Shown in pieces: positions 36,367 to 43,696 of a stretch of 64,000 nucleotides of DNA. How positions within the stretch are numbered: the stretch's first letter is position 1; the number at the start of each line of letters is the position of its first letter. Made by a program: the position numbers and the translations under genes. This DNA is from [Mycobacterium] crassicus (GTDB lineage Bacteria > Actinomycetota > Actinomycetes > Mycobacteriales > Mycobacteriaceae), in assembly GCF_020181615.1 (NCBI RefSeq), contig NZ_CP084029.1:513911-577910 (forward strand). Direction: 5' to 3'. The notes under the pieces were generated by a model. It had not been told where the DNA came from, ran no database searches, and saw only the letters and a list, made by a program, of their open reading frames with translations.

Positions 36367-37206
36367 TTACTTGAGCATGCTTCCCGCGTCGACGGTGAGG
36401 GGAAGCCCGGTAACGTACCGTGATTCGTCCGAGGCCAGGAACAGCACCGCATTGCTGATGTCCACCGGCTCGACCCAACCGATCGGCAGCACGTGCATGA
36501 ACTGCGCGGCGACGGCCATGTCGTCCGGGCCCGGGTTCTCCAGGTCCGGGCGGAACAGCTTCATCGTTCCCTCATTCATGAACAGCGACGTGTTCACGTT
36601 GGTGGGGTGCACCGAGTTGACCCGGATGAAGTGCTGGCCGAGTTCGACGGCGAAGGTCCGCATCAGCCCGACCACGCCGTGCTTGGCCGCGATGTAGTGA
36701 CCGGTGTGCGGGTAGGCCTTGAGACCGCCCACCGAGCTGGTCAGGATGATCGATCCGCCGTTCCCACCGGAAATCAGGTGCGGAACACCGGCTTTGACGG
36801 TCTTCCAGACTCCCGAGAGGTTGACGTCGATCATGTCCTGCCAGTCGGCTTCGGAGGTCTTGTCCAGGGTCTGACCGCCGTTGCCGATTCCCGCGTTGGC
36901 GACGATGACGTCGAGCCGGCCGAGCTGCTCCACGCCGCTGTCCACTGCCGCCTTGAGCGCGTCGAAGTCGCGCACGTCCACCTGTGCCGTGACGATGCGA
37001 CGATCCAGTTCTTTGACCAGATCCGCGGTCTGGGCCAGGTCGTCGGGCGTCGGGGCCGGGATCTGCTTGTTACTGCTGATTCGGGCGCAGACGTCGACGG
37101 CGATGATGTCCGCCCCTTCCTGCGCGAGCCGGACCGCGTGACTGCGGCCCTGTCCGCGTGCTGCGCCGGTGATCAGCGCGACCCTTCCCTCGACTCGTCC
37201 AGCCAT
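36367..37206 (-). CDS. Mycofactocin-type SDR oxidoreductase
   Basis: A 279-aa short-chain dehydrogenase. The cofactor motif is [20 protein letters not shown], and the acidic residue after it is in IIAVDVC. The active-site Ser is in LTSSVGG and the YxxxK pair in [22 protein letters not shown] sequence is the hallmark of SDRs coupled to the redox peptide mycofactocin, which keep NAD bound. ATG 37206 has GGAGG ahead. A palindrome at 37224-37245 sits just upstream, so the TetR gene next to it probably controls this one. Substrate unknown. Confidence 0.88.
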   Translation of the reverse strand: MAGRVEGRVALITGAARGQGRSHAVRLAQEGADIIAVDVCARISSNKQIPAPTPDDLAQTADLVKELDRRIVTAQVDVRDFDALKAAVDSGVEQLGRLDVIVANAGIGNGGQTLDKTSEADWQDMIDVNLSGVWKTVKAGVPHLISGGNGGSIILTSSVGGLKAYPHTGHYIAAKHGVVGLMRTFAVELGQHFIRVNSVHPTNVNTSLFMNEGTMKLFRPDLENPGPDDMAVAAQFMHVLPIGWVEPVDISNAVLFLASDESRYVTGLPLTVDAGSMLK

Positions 37207-37223
37207 ATCCGCACCTCCGTCGT

Positions 37224-37245
37224 TTGTTGGTCGATCGACCAGCAA
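37224..37245. promoter_or_regulatory. Palindromic candidate TetR operator upstream of the SDR
   Basis: TGGTCGATCGACCA (37228-37241) is a perfect 14-bp palindrome and extends to 22 bp with one mismatched pair. It lies 18 bp before the SDR start codon. A related palindrome, TGATCGATCGATCA, occurs at 37972-37985 on the other side of the TetR gene. Confidence 0.65.
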
Positions 37246-37294
37246 CGCTGGCAGTAACGGATCCCGTTGTCAATGGGTCGTCGACGAGCGGTTG

Positions 37295-37897
37295 CTATCG
37301 GGTGGGGGCCTGGGGCGAAGGTGCCGCCAACCGGCTCAGCTGGCGCTCGACGAGCGCACGCAACTCCTGGTGGCCGTTGGTGACGCCCACGGCCTCCTCG
37401 TTGCAAAGGCTGCGGGCGGTCTGTGCGATCAGCATGGATACCGCGACGGGGGGATACTCGCCCAGGTCGAGCCCGTTGGCGCGCAGTGCCACGGTGACGG
37501 CGGCGGTCTCGATATCGCGGACCCGCTCGGCATAGGCCTTGAGTTCGGCGCGGATCGCCTTGCGGTGATTGGCCAGCGCCATGAACTCGGTGTTGAGGCT
37601 GGTCACACGGGCATCGTTGTTGATCGCCCACAGGGTGCCCAGTGGATCGTCATCGGTCAGGGCGGTGCGCATCCGCTCCAGCGCGGTGTCCGCTCCGGCC
37701 CGCAACACCTCGACGAACAGATCGTCCATGGTGGGGAAGTAGTAGTAGACCAGGGCCTGCTTGACGCCGGCCTCGGCGGCCACCCGTCGCGAGGTCGCGG
37801 CGGCATAGCCCTCGTCGCGCATGAGCCGTGCGGTCGCCTCGATGAGCCGGCGCCGGGTGGCACTGTCGGCGGATTTGGCCTTGCGCGGTGTCGCCAT
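37295..37897 (-). CDS. TetR-family regulator
   Basis: A 200-aa TetR repressor. The HTH is in RRRLIEATARLMRDEGYAAA, TSRRVAAEAGVKQALVYYYF. The C-terminal helical part is a ligand domain of unknown specificity. It lies between the SDR (same strand, downstream) and the P450 (divergent), with related palindromes on both sides, so it likely controls itself, the P450 and the SDR. RLIEATARL and YYYFPT are typical. Confidence 0.9.
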   Translation of the reverse strand: MATPRKAKSADSATRRRLIEATARLMRDEGYAAATSRRVAAEAGVKQALVYYYFPTMDDLFVEVLRAGADTALERMRTALTDDDPLGTLWAINNDARVTSLNTEFMALANHRKAIRAELKAYAERVRDIETAAVTVALRANGLDLGEYPPVAVSMLIAQTARSLCNEEAVGVTNGHQELRALVERQLSRLAAPSPQAPTR

Positions 37898-37971
37898 TCA
37901 GGACGCCCCGGCACTGGGATTGCTTGACCATCCGTCGCCGCGCGTGGTAGGCATGACGCATTCTATCAATT

Positions 37972-37985
37972 TGATCGATCGATCA
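37972..37985. promoter_or_regulatory. Palindromic candidate TetR operator in the TetR/P450 divergon
   Basis: TGATCGATCGATCA is a perfect 14-bp palindrome, 19 bp before ATG 38004 of the P450 and 75 bp from the TetR start. It shares the core TCGATCGA with the site at 37228-37241. Confidence 0.6.
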
Positions 37986-38003
37986 GCGCGGCGCGGTCGT
38001 GGA

Positions 38004-39308
38004 ATGAACGAAAGGGCGCATCGGGTGATGACGGAGCTCGCGGCGGTGGACTACTTCTCCGACGAAGCCGTAACCCAGGACCCCTACCCGTACTACGAGT
38101 ACCTGCGCGCGAACGGCCCGGTCTTCGCCGAACCGCACCACGGCGTGGTCGCCGTCACCGGCTACGACGAGGTGCATGCCGCGTTCAAGGACCACGATTC
38201 GTTCTCGGCGGTGAACGCCATCGGGGGGCCGTTCCCGCCGCTGCCGTTCGAGCCCGAGGGCGACGACATCACCGAGCAGATCGAGGCGCATCGGCACCTG
38301 TTTCCGATCTTCGAGCACGTCGTGGTGCAGGACCCGCCGGCACACGAGCGGACCCGCGCGCTGCTGGGCCGGATCCTGACACCGGTGCGGCTGAAGGAGA
38401 ACGAGGAGTTCATCTGGCGGCTGGCCGACCTGCAGCTCGACGAATTCATCGGTACCGGTCAGTGCGAGTTCCTGTTCGACTACGCCAAACCGTTTGCGAC
38501 GCTGGCGATCGCCGACCTGCTCGGGGTGCCCGACGACGACCGTGCCGAGTTCCGCCGCGCGCTCGGCGCGGGCGAACGCCCGGGTGCGCGGGTGGGTGCC
38601 CTGGACGGAGAACCGGTGGGACACAACCCCTTGGAGTATCTCGACGAGAAGTTCAACGGCTACATCTCCGACCGGCGCGGCAACCCCCGCGACGACGTGC
38701 TGAGCATGCTGGCGGCCGCCACCTACCCGGACGGGTCGACACCGGACGTCACCGACGTCGTGCGTCCGGCGACCTTCCTGTTCGGCGCGGGCCAGGAGAC
38801 CGTCACCAAACTACTCGGAACCATGGTGCAGATCCTCGGCGAACGCCCGGACGTGCAGGCCAGACTGCGCGAGGATCGCGCTCTGATTCCGCGATTCATC
38901 GAGGAGTCACTGCGGATCCAGAGCCCGACGAAGATCGACTTCCGGCTGGCGCGCAAATCCACCACGTTGGCCGGTGTGCCGATCAAGGCGGGCACGGTGC
39001 TGATGCTCTGCCTGGGTGCGGCGAACCGCGACCCGCGCAAGTTCGCCAACCCCGACGAATTCGACATGGATCGCAAGAACGTTCGCGAACACATCGCCTT
39101 CGGTCGCGGCATCCACACCTGCCCGGGGGCGCCGCTGGTGCGGGTCGAGGGCCGGATCACGGCCAACCGCATGTTGGACCGCATGCGCGACATCAGGATC
39201 AGCGACGCCCACCACGGCCCGGCCGGCGAGCGGCACTACGCCTACGAACCCACGTTCCTGCTGCGCGGCCTGACCAAACTGCACATCGAATACACCCCGG
39301 TGGGCTAA
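38004..39308 (+). CDS. Cytochrome P450
   Basis: A 434-aa soluble bacterial P450. The I-helix oxygen motif is GAGQETVT (261-268), the K-helix ExxR is EESLR (Glu301/Arg304), and the heme loop is FGRGIHTCPG with Cys373 as iron ligand. Upstream in-frame codons overlap the TetR gene, so ATG 38004 or ATG 38028 is the likely start; neither has a strong ribosome site. Neighbouring SDRs suggest successive hydroxylation and alcohol oxidation of a steroid, terpene or lipid, but the substrate cannot be told. Confidence 0.92.
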   Translation: MNERAHRVMTELAAVDYFSDEAVTQDPYPYYEYLRANGPVFAEPHHGVVAVTGYDEVHAAFKDHDSFSAVNAIGGPFPPLPFEPEGDDITEQIEAHRHLFPIFEHVVVQDPPAHERTRALLGRILTPVRLKENEEFIWRLADLQLDEFIGTGQCEFLFDYAKPFATLAIADLLGVPDDDRAEFRRALGAGERPGARVGALDGEPVGHNPLEYLDEKFNGYISDRRGNPRDDVLSMLAAATYPDGSTPDVTDVVRPATFLFGAGQETVTKLLGTMVQILGERPDVQARLREDRALIPRFIEESLRIQSPTKIDFRLARKSTTLAGVPIKAGTVLMLCLGAANRDPRKFANPDEFDMDRKNVREHIAFGRGIHTCPGAPLVRVEGRITANRMLDRMRDIRISDAHHGPAGERHYAYEPTFLLRGLTKLHIEYTPVG

Positions 39309-40099
39309 CCCTCTGCGGCCCACTCCTGGGTGACCCGCTGCTTCTGCTCGCCGATCACCTGCATCAGGCGGGAGGCTTTCGGCCAGCCGTAGTAGGCGCC
39401 GAAATGCAAAGCCACTTCATCCATCTCGTCGAAAGACAGGTCACGGCTCTTCAGCGCGGCGTAGACGTGGCTCAGGATCGGATACGGCGCGTCCTGGAAG
39501 GCGACGCAGGCCACCGTGATCAACCGGCGTTCCTTCATCCCCAGCCCGGGCCGCAGCCACATCTCGCCGAAGACGAAGTTCAAGATGCCGGCACCGGAGT
39601 ACGGGTTGTCGCGAACCGGTATGTAGGGAACACAGTTGACGTCGCGGAAGGCCTGTTCGCCCACCAGCAGGCGTGCTTCGGGGTCACTCGGCGTGGTCAG
39701 CGGCAGCAGCGGAGTCGCCGGTGGCACCGGCTCACCCCGCTCTTGGTGGATGCGGTCCCACTGCTCGTCCACGATCATGCTGAACAGCGATGCCTTGGGC
39801 CAACCGGAGTACACCGCGAAGTGCAGCACCGCCTCGTGCATCTCCTCGATGGTCAGGTCTCCACCGACGAGCGCGGCGCGAACATGCTCGCGCAGCGGCT
39901 GTTCCGCGTCGGCCGCCGCCACGCAGGGTAGTGCGACGAACCACCGGTCGCGTCGGCTCAGGCCCGGCCGTTGCCATACCTCGGCGAATACGAAATCGAA
40001 CATGGCTTCGGCAGCGGGCGGGGTGCCGGCGGGCGTTGGGACGGCCATCAGCGTGGCGAAGGCGCGCTCGCCGCGGCCCGACTCACCGGAGGGTGGCAC
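39305..40099 (-). CDS. Carboxymuconolactone-decarboxylase-like protein with two domains
   Basis: A 264-aa protein made of two CMD/AhpD-like repeats. Repeat 1 has WQRPGLSRRDRWFVALPCVA, then EAVLHFAVYSGWPKA. Repeat 2 has LRPGLGMKERRLITVACVA and EVALHFGAYYGWPKAS. The paired E...H...GWP pattern is the family active region. A CxxC thiol motif is absent, so it is not an AhpD peroxidase. The start may be GTG 40099, which overlaps the SDR stop by 17 bp, or ATG 40048. It is the last gene of the leftward SDR-SDR-CMD run. Confidence 0.85.
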   Translation of the reverse strand: MPPSGESGRGERAFATLMAVPTPAGTPPAAEAMFDFVFAEVWQRPGLSRRDRWFVALPCVAAADAEQPLREHVRAALVGGDLTIEEMHEAVLHFAVYSGWPKASLFSMIVDEQWDRIHQERGEPVPPATPLLPLTTPSDPEARLLVGEQAFRDVNCVPYIPVRDNPYSGAGILNFVFGEMWLRPGLGMKERRLITVACVAFQDAPYPILSHVYAALKSRDLSFDEMDEVALHFGAYYGWPKASRLMQVIGEQKQRVTQEWAAEG

Positions 40100-40889
40100 C
40101 GGCGTCCACCTTGAACTCCAGCCCGGTCACGTGCCGGGACTCGTCGGAAACCAGGAACAGCACCGCGTTGCTGACATCGCGGGCCTCGGTCATCACGATC
40201 GGCAGCGCGTTCATGAAGATAGGGCCCAGACCGGCGTGCTCGCTGCGCTGCAGCAGGTTGATCAGCTTGTCCGGGCGCATCCCGGTCTCCACCCCGGTCG
40301 GGTGCACCGTGTTGACCCGAACGTTCACCGCGGCAAGCTCGTTGGCCAGCGCGCGGCTCATTCCGACCACACCATGCTTGGATGCCGTGTAGGGGGTGTG
40401 CAACGGGATGCCCTTCAGCCCGGCCACCGAGCTGATGTTGATCAGGCTGCCGCCGCGCTTCACCAGATGCGGCAGCGCCGCCGCACAGGTGTTCCAGGTC
40501 CCGATCAGGTTCACGTCGATCACCGCACGCCACTGCTCGGGCGTGGTGTTGTCCCAGGTTCCGGCGGTCAGCACGCCGGCGTTGGCCACCGAGGCGTCCA
40601 GGCCGCCCAGTTGGGCGACACCGTCATCGACGGCGGCGGCCAGGGCGGCGGCATCACGCACATCGACGACCCGGGTGACTGCACGGCGGCCCTGTTCGGT
40701 GACCAAACGTGCGGTCTCATCGAGGTCTTCGGTTGTGGCCAGCGGATATTCGACCTCGGGTAGCGATGCGCAGATATCGACCAGGATGAGATCGGCGCCC
40801 TCCTCGGCCAGGCGCACGGCGTGACTGCGGCCCATGCCCCGCGCGGCGCCGGTCACCAGCACCCGCTTGCCTGCTACGCGCCCGCTCAT
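40083..40889 (-). CDS. Mycofactocin-type SDR oxidoreductase
   Basis: A 268-aa SDR with [20 protein letters not shown] (cofactor loop), ILVDIC (NAD-type acidic residue), NISSVAG (Ser) and YTASKHG (Tyr/Lys). The family is mycofactocin-associated. ATG 40889 overlaps the upstream SDR stop by 4 bp (ATGA), and its 3' end overlaps the CMD gene, so the three are translationally linked. Similar to the neighbour at 40886 and to the SDR at 36367; likely products of duplication. Substrate unknown. Confidence 0.88.
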   Translation of the reverse strand: MSGRVAGKRVLVTGAARGMGRSHAVRLAEEGADLILVDICASLPEVEYPLATTEDLDETARLVTEQGRRAVTRVVDVRDAAALAAAVDDGVAQLGGLDASVANAGVLTAGTWDNTTPEQWRAVIDVNLIGTWNTCAAALPHLVKRGGSLINISSVAGLKGIPLHTPYTASKHGVVGMSRALANELAAVNVRVNTVHPTGVETGMRPDKLINLLQRSEHAGLGPIFMNALPIVMTEARDVSNAVLFLVSDESRHVTGLEFKVDAGATLR

Positions 40890-41716
40890 AGCTTGTTGCA
40901 GAAGCCGGCGTCGACGGGAAAAGTCACCCCGGTGACATAGCGGGCGCCATCGGATACCAGGTAGGCGACCGCGGCGCTGATGTCCTCGGGCTCGAGCATC
41001 GCCACCGGCAACGGATTCTGCAGGTGCGGGCCGCCGCCGGGATAGTTCTTGAGGAATTCGGTGATGGCCGGGTTCACCGCCATCATGGTGTTGACCCCGG
41101 TCGGGTGCACACTGTTGACCCGAATACTGTGCGGCGCGAGGGCATTGGCGAGGGTGCGCATCAGGCCGACGATGCCGTGCTTGGACGCCGCATAGCCCAG
41201 CCCGCCGCCCTGCAGACCGCCGAAACCCTTCAGTCCGGCCGTTGAGCTGGTGAACACGATCGCGCCGCCGCGGCCGCCGGCGATCAGGTGCGGTATCGCG
41301 ACCTTGGCGGTGTGAAAGGCGCCGACGAGGTTGACGTCGAGCACGTCGGTCCACTGCTCAAGGTCTTCTGCGTCGGTCAGCTCGCGAAAGGCCATGGTGG
41401 CGATACCCGCGTTGACGCAGACGATGTCGAGGCGGCCGAAGTGCTCGACGCCGGCGTCCAGGGCGGCCTTGAGCGCGTGGAAGTCGCGGACATCGGCCAC
41501 CGAGGCGATCATCTTGCCGCCCTGGGCCTCCACCAACGCGACGGTCTCGTCAAGCTCCTCGCGGGAACCCATCGGGTAACCGCTGGAACCGATGTCGGCG
41601 CAGATGTCCACCCCGATGATCGAGGCGCCGTCGGCGGCGAGCCGCACCGCATGGCTGCGACCCTGCCCCCGCGCCGCGCCGGTGATGAATGCGACCTTGC
41701 CGTCGAGTGAGCCCAT
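40886..41716 (-). CDS. Mycofactocin-type SDR oxidoreductase
   Basis: A 276-aa SDR that begins [20 protein letters not shown] and continues [11 protein letters not shown]. The Ser is in FTSSTAG and the Tyr/Lys in YAASKHG. It is the first gene of the leftward run SDR-SDR-CMD. A palindrome (41726-41738) lies 10 bp from its start, in the 46-bp space shared with a divergent TetR gene, which should repress it. Confidence 0.88.
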   Translation of the reverse strand: MGSLDGKVAFITGAARGQGRSHAVRLAADGASIIGVDICADIGSSGYPMGSREELDETVALVEAQGGKMIASVADVRDFHALKAALDAGVEHFGRLDIVCVNAGIATMAFRELTDAEDLEQWTDVLDVNLVGAFHTAKVAIPHLIAGGRGGAIVFTSSTAGLKGFGGLQGGGLGYAASKHGIVGLMRTLANALAPHSIRVNSVHPTGVNTMMAVNPAITEFLKNYPGGGPHLQNPLPVAMLEPEDISAAVAYLVSDGARYVTGVTFPVDAGFCNKL

Positions 41717-41725
41717 GCCGCTACG

Positions 41726-41738
41726 GTAACCTGGTTAC
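41726..41738. promoter_or_regulatory. Palindromic candidate TetR operator
   Basis: GTAACC and GGTTAC are reverse complements around a single T. The site is inside the 46-bp divergent gap between the SDR (41716) and the TetR gene (41763), so binding would affect both. Confidence 0.6.
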
Positions 41739-41762
41739 TCATCGACGGCAAGGGGTTGGCCA

Positions 41763-42329
41763 ATGCTCGGTACCGAGGAGCGGATCCTGGCGATCGTCGT
41801 CGAGATCCTCGAAACCGACGGGTACGACGCGGTCCAGTTGCGGGAGGTCGCGCGCCGAGCCCGGATGTCGTTGGCGACCATCTACAAGCGCTACGCCACC
41901 CGCGATGAGCTGATCCTGGCGGCGCTGGATGCCTGGATGCAGCAGCACCGCTACTCCGGTATCGCCCCGCATGTGCGCGAAAAGGGCGAGTCACTGTATT
42001 CGGCCCTGATGAGCTTGTACCGCACCATCTTCGAGCCGTGGGAGCAGCATCCGGCAATGCTCACAGCGTATGTTCGGGCCCGCTCCGCGCCGGGCGGAGA
42101 GAAGTTGGCCCGTCGGGGACTCGACGTCGTGGTCCCCGCGGCGATGGCGGCGCTCGCCGACGTCGACGAGGTGTTCATCGCCGACCTGGACGCCGTCATC
42201 TCCAGCCTGGTGTACGGGTTGTCGGGTCGCTTCGCGGCCGGGGAGATCGCCATCACGGACATCCTGCCCGGACTGGATCGGGCCGTGTACTGGATGACCA
42301 ACGGCTACGAGATGAATACGGGCCGTTAG
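41763..42329 (+). CDS. TetR-family regulator
   Basis: A 188-aa TetR protein. HTH: ILAIVVEILETDGYDAVQLR, EVARRARMSLATIYKRY. The C-terminal domain has the aromatic and Arg features (YVRARSAPGG) seen in some KstR-like mycobacterial regulators, but the operator spacing here differs from the KstR motif as I know it. It is divergent from the SDR-SDR-CMD run, which is its likely target. It converges with the Ddn-like gene with overlapping stops. Confidence 0.88.
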   Translation: MLGTEERILAIVVEILETDGYDAVQLREVARRARMSLATIYKRYATRDELILAALDAWMQQHRYSGIAPHVREKGESLYSALMSLYRTIFEPWEQHPAMLTAYVRARSAPGGEKLARRGLDVVVPAAMAALADVDEVFIADLDAVISSLVYGLSGRFAAGEIAITDILPGLDRAVYWMTNGYEMNTGR

Positions 42330-42838
42330 CGTTTCGCCAGCGCGAACACCTTGATATCGCGATCGGTCCGGTGCTGGTAGGTGTCGTAGTTGCTGACGTA
42401 GTCGACGAACTTCTGGTAGATCCGGCCGTGCTCGTCCCCGACGATCTCGGTGGCGAGTACGGGTATCTCCTTACCGCCCATCGTGACCCAGGCATTCGGG
42501 TCGGCAGACAGATTCAATGCCCAAGCCGGATGGTGCTCCTGCCCGAAGTTGCTGCCCACCAGGAACAGGCGGTCACCTTCGCGCATGTAGGACAGCGGGA
42601 TCTGCCTCCGTTGCCCGGACTTGCGGCCGATCGTGGTGAGCAGCAGCAACGGGACCGCCATCGGTCCCAGAATGGTGAACCGGCCACCGCTGTTGCGCAG
42701 CAGCCAACGGTCCAGCGGAGTGCCCTGGCGGATCAGCCAGGCACCGGGTTTCGAGCCCGCGATCATCCCGATAGCGCGCCGCGCCAGTGGCCCCGGGTCG
42801 CGGCCCCAGCGCACCTCGGGGAAGGGGTCCTCGGTCAT
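42326..42838 (-). CDS. Deazaflavin (F420)-dependent nitroreductase family protein, Ddn-like
   Basis: A 170-aa split-barrel protein of the Ddn/FDR family, which uses reduced F420. Signature pieces are LLLLTTIGRKSGQRRQIPL, then LFLVGSNFGQEHHPAWALNL and AWVTMGGKEIPV. The long front helix (KPGAWLIRQGTPLDRWLL) is usual in membrane-associated members. ATG 42838 is chosen over 42886, which overlaps the next gene's start. The substrate, in an SDR/P450 neighbourhood, may be a quinone or enone. Confidence 0.88.
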   Translation of the reverse strand: MTEDPFPEVRWGRDPGPLARRAIGMIAGSKPGAWLIRQGTPLDRWLLRNSGGRFTILGPMAVPLLLLTTIGRKSGQRRQIPLSYMREGDRLFLVGSNFGQEHHPAWALNLSADPNAWVTMGGKEIPVLATEIVGDEHGRIYQKFVDYVSNYDTYQHRTDRDIKVFALAKR

Positions 42839-42885
42839 GTCCAGATCCTGCCATTTCAGGGGGCAGGCCGTGTGAGACTGGCTCA

Positions 42886-43686
42886 ATGCCAGACATCGTC
42901 TTCACCGCCGTCGCACCGATCATCCCGGTGCGGGACCTCGACGCCGCGCTGGACCGCTACGGCCGGCTCGGATTCACCGTCCACCCCTACGCGGGGCCCG
43001 CCCGATACGGTTTCGCCGAACGTGGGCCGGTTTCGCTGCACCTGTCCGAGTGGGAGGACCACGATCCGCTGCGGACCGCCTCGAGCGTGTACATCTACGT
43101 CGACGACGCCGACGCGCTGTACGCGCAGTGGAGGGCCTCGGGAGTTGAGGGACGTTTTGTCGAACCGGTCGACACCGAATATCAACTGCGGGAGTTCGCC
43201 TACGTCGACCCGGACGGTACCGCCCATCGCGTCGGCTCGCCGATTCTGGCCACGGTTGTCAGCGCCAGCCGGGACATCGCCGCGCCAGCCGCCCGGATCT
43301 TCGAGTTGATCGCCGATCCGGCTCAACAGCCCCGGTGGGACGGCAACGAGAATCTGGCCGAAGCGCATGCCGGACAACGGGTACACGCGGTCGGCGACAT
43401 GTTCACCATGGCGCTGACCCTGGGTGTGGTGCGGGAGAACCACGTCGTGGAGTTCGAGGAGGGCCGTCGTATCGCCTGGTTCCCGGCCGAACCCGGTCAG
43501 CAGCCCCCGGGGCACCTGTGGCGGTGGGAACTCGAGCCGCTGGATGAGGCGCACACGCGGGTCACCCACACCTACGACTGGTCGCAGCTGACCGACCTGA
43601 AACGAATCCCCCGGGCGCGCTGGACTACCGCGGACCGGTTGGCGGACTCGCTGGCCAGGCTCGCCGCATTGGCCGAGGGCTCCTGA
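42886..43686 (+). CDS. Fusion of glyoxalase-like and SRPBCC domains
   Basis: One 266-aa chain with two known folds. Residues 1 to about 118 are a glyoxalase/bleomycin-resistance domain (IPVRDLDAALDRYGRLGFTV, YIYVDDADALYAQWRASG, EFAYVDPDGTAHRVG). From about 122 an SRPBCC/polyketide-cyclase domain follows (SRDIAAPAARIFELIADPAQ, WRWELEPLDEAHTRVTHTYD). Both bind small ligands. I do not know a named family with this order. It is divergent from the Ddn-like gene by 47 bp and lies at the right edge of the accessory block. Confidence 0.85.
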   Translation: MPDIVFTAVAPIIPVRDLDAALDRYGRLGFTVHPYAGPARYGFAERGPVSLHLSEWEDHDPLRTASSVYIYVDDADALYAQWRASGVEGRFVEPVDTEYQLREFAYVDPDGTAHRVGSPILATVVSASRDIAAPAARIFELIADPAQQPRWDGNENLAEAHAGQRVHAVGDMFTMALTLGVVRENHVVEFEEGRRIAWFPAEPGQQPPGHLWRWELEPLDEAHTRVTHTYDWSQLTDLKRIPRARWTTADRLADSLARLAALAEGS

Positions 43687-43696
43687 CGTCCTCGGC

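Noticed and set aside
37821..38003. Upstream extension of the P450 frame
   Set aside because: It would overlap the divergent TetR coding region and the operator palindrome; the family starts at or after MNERAH.
41726..41738. KstR box
   Set aside because: AAC and GTT are separated by three bases here instead of the two of the KstR motif as I know it; the adjacent TetR is the simpler candidate.
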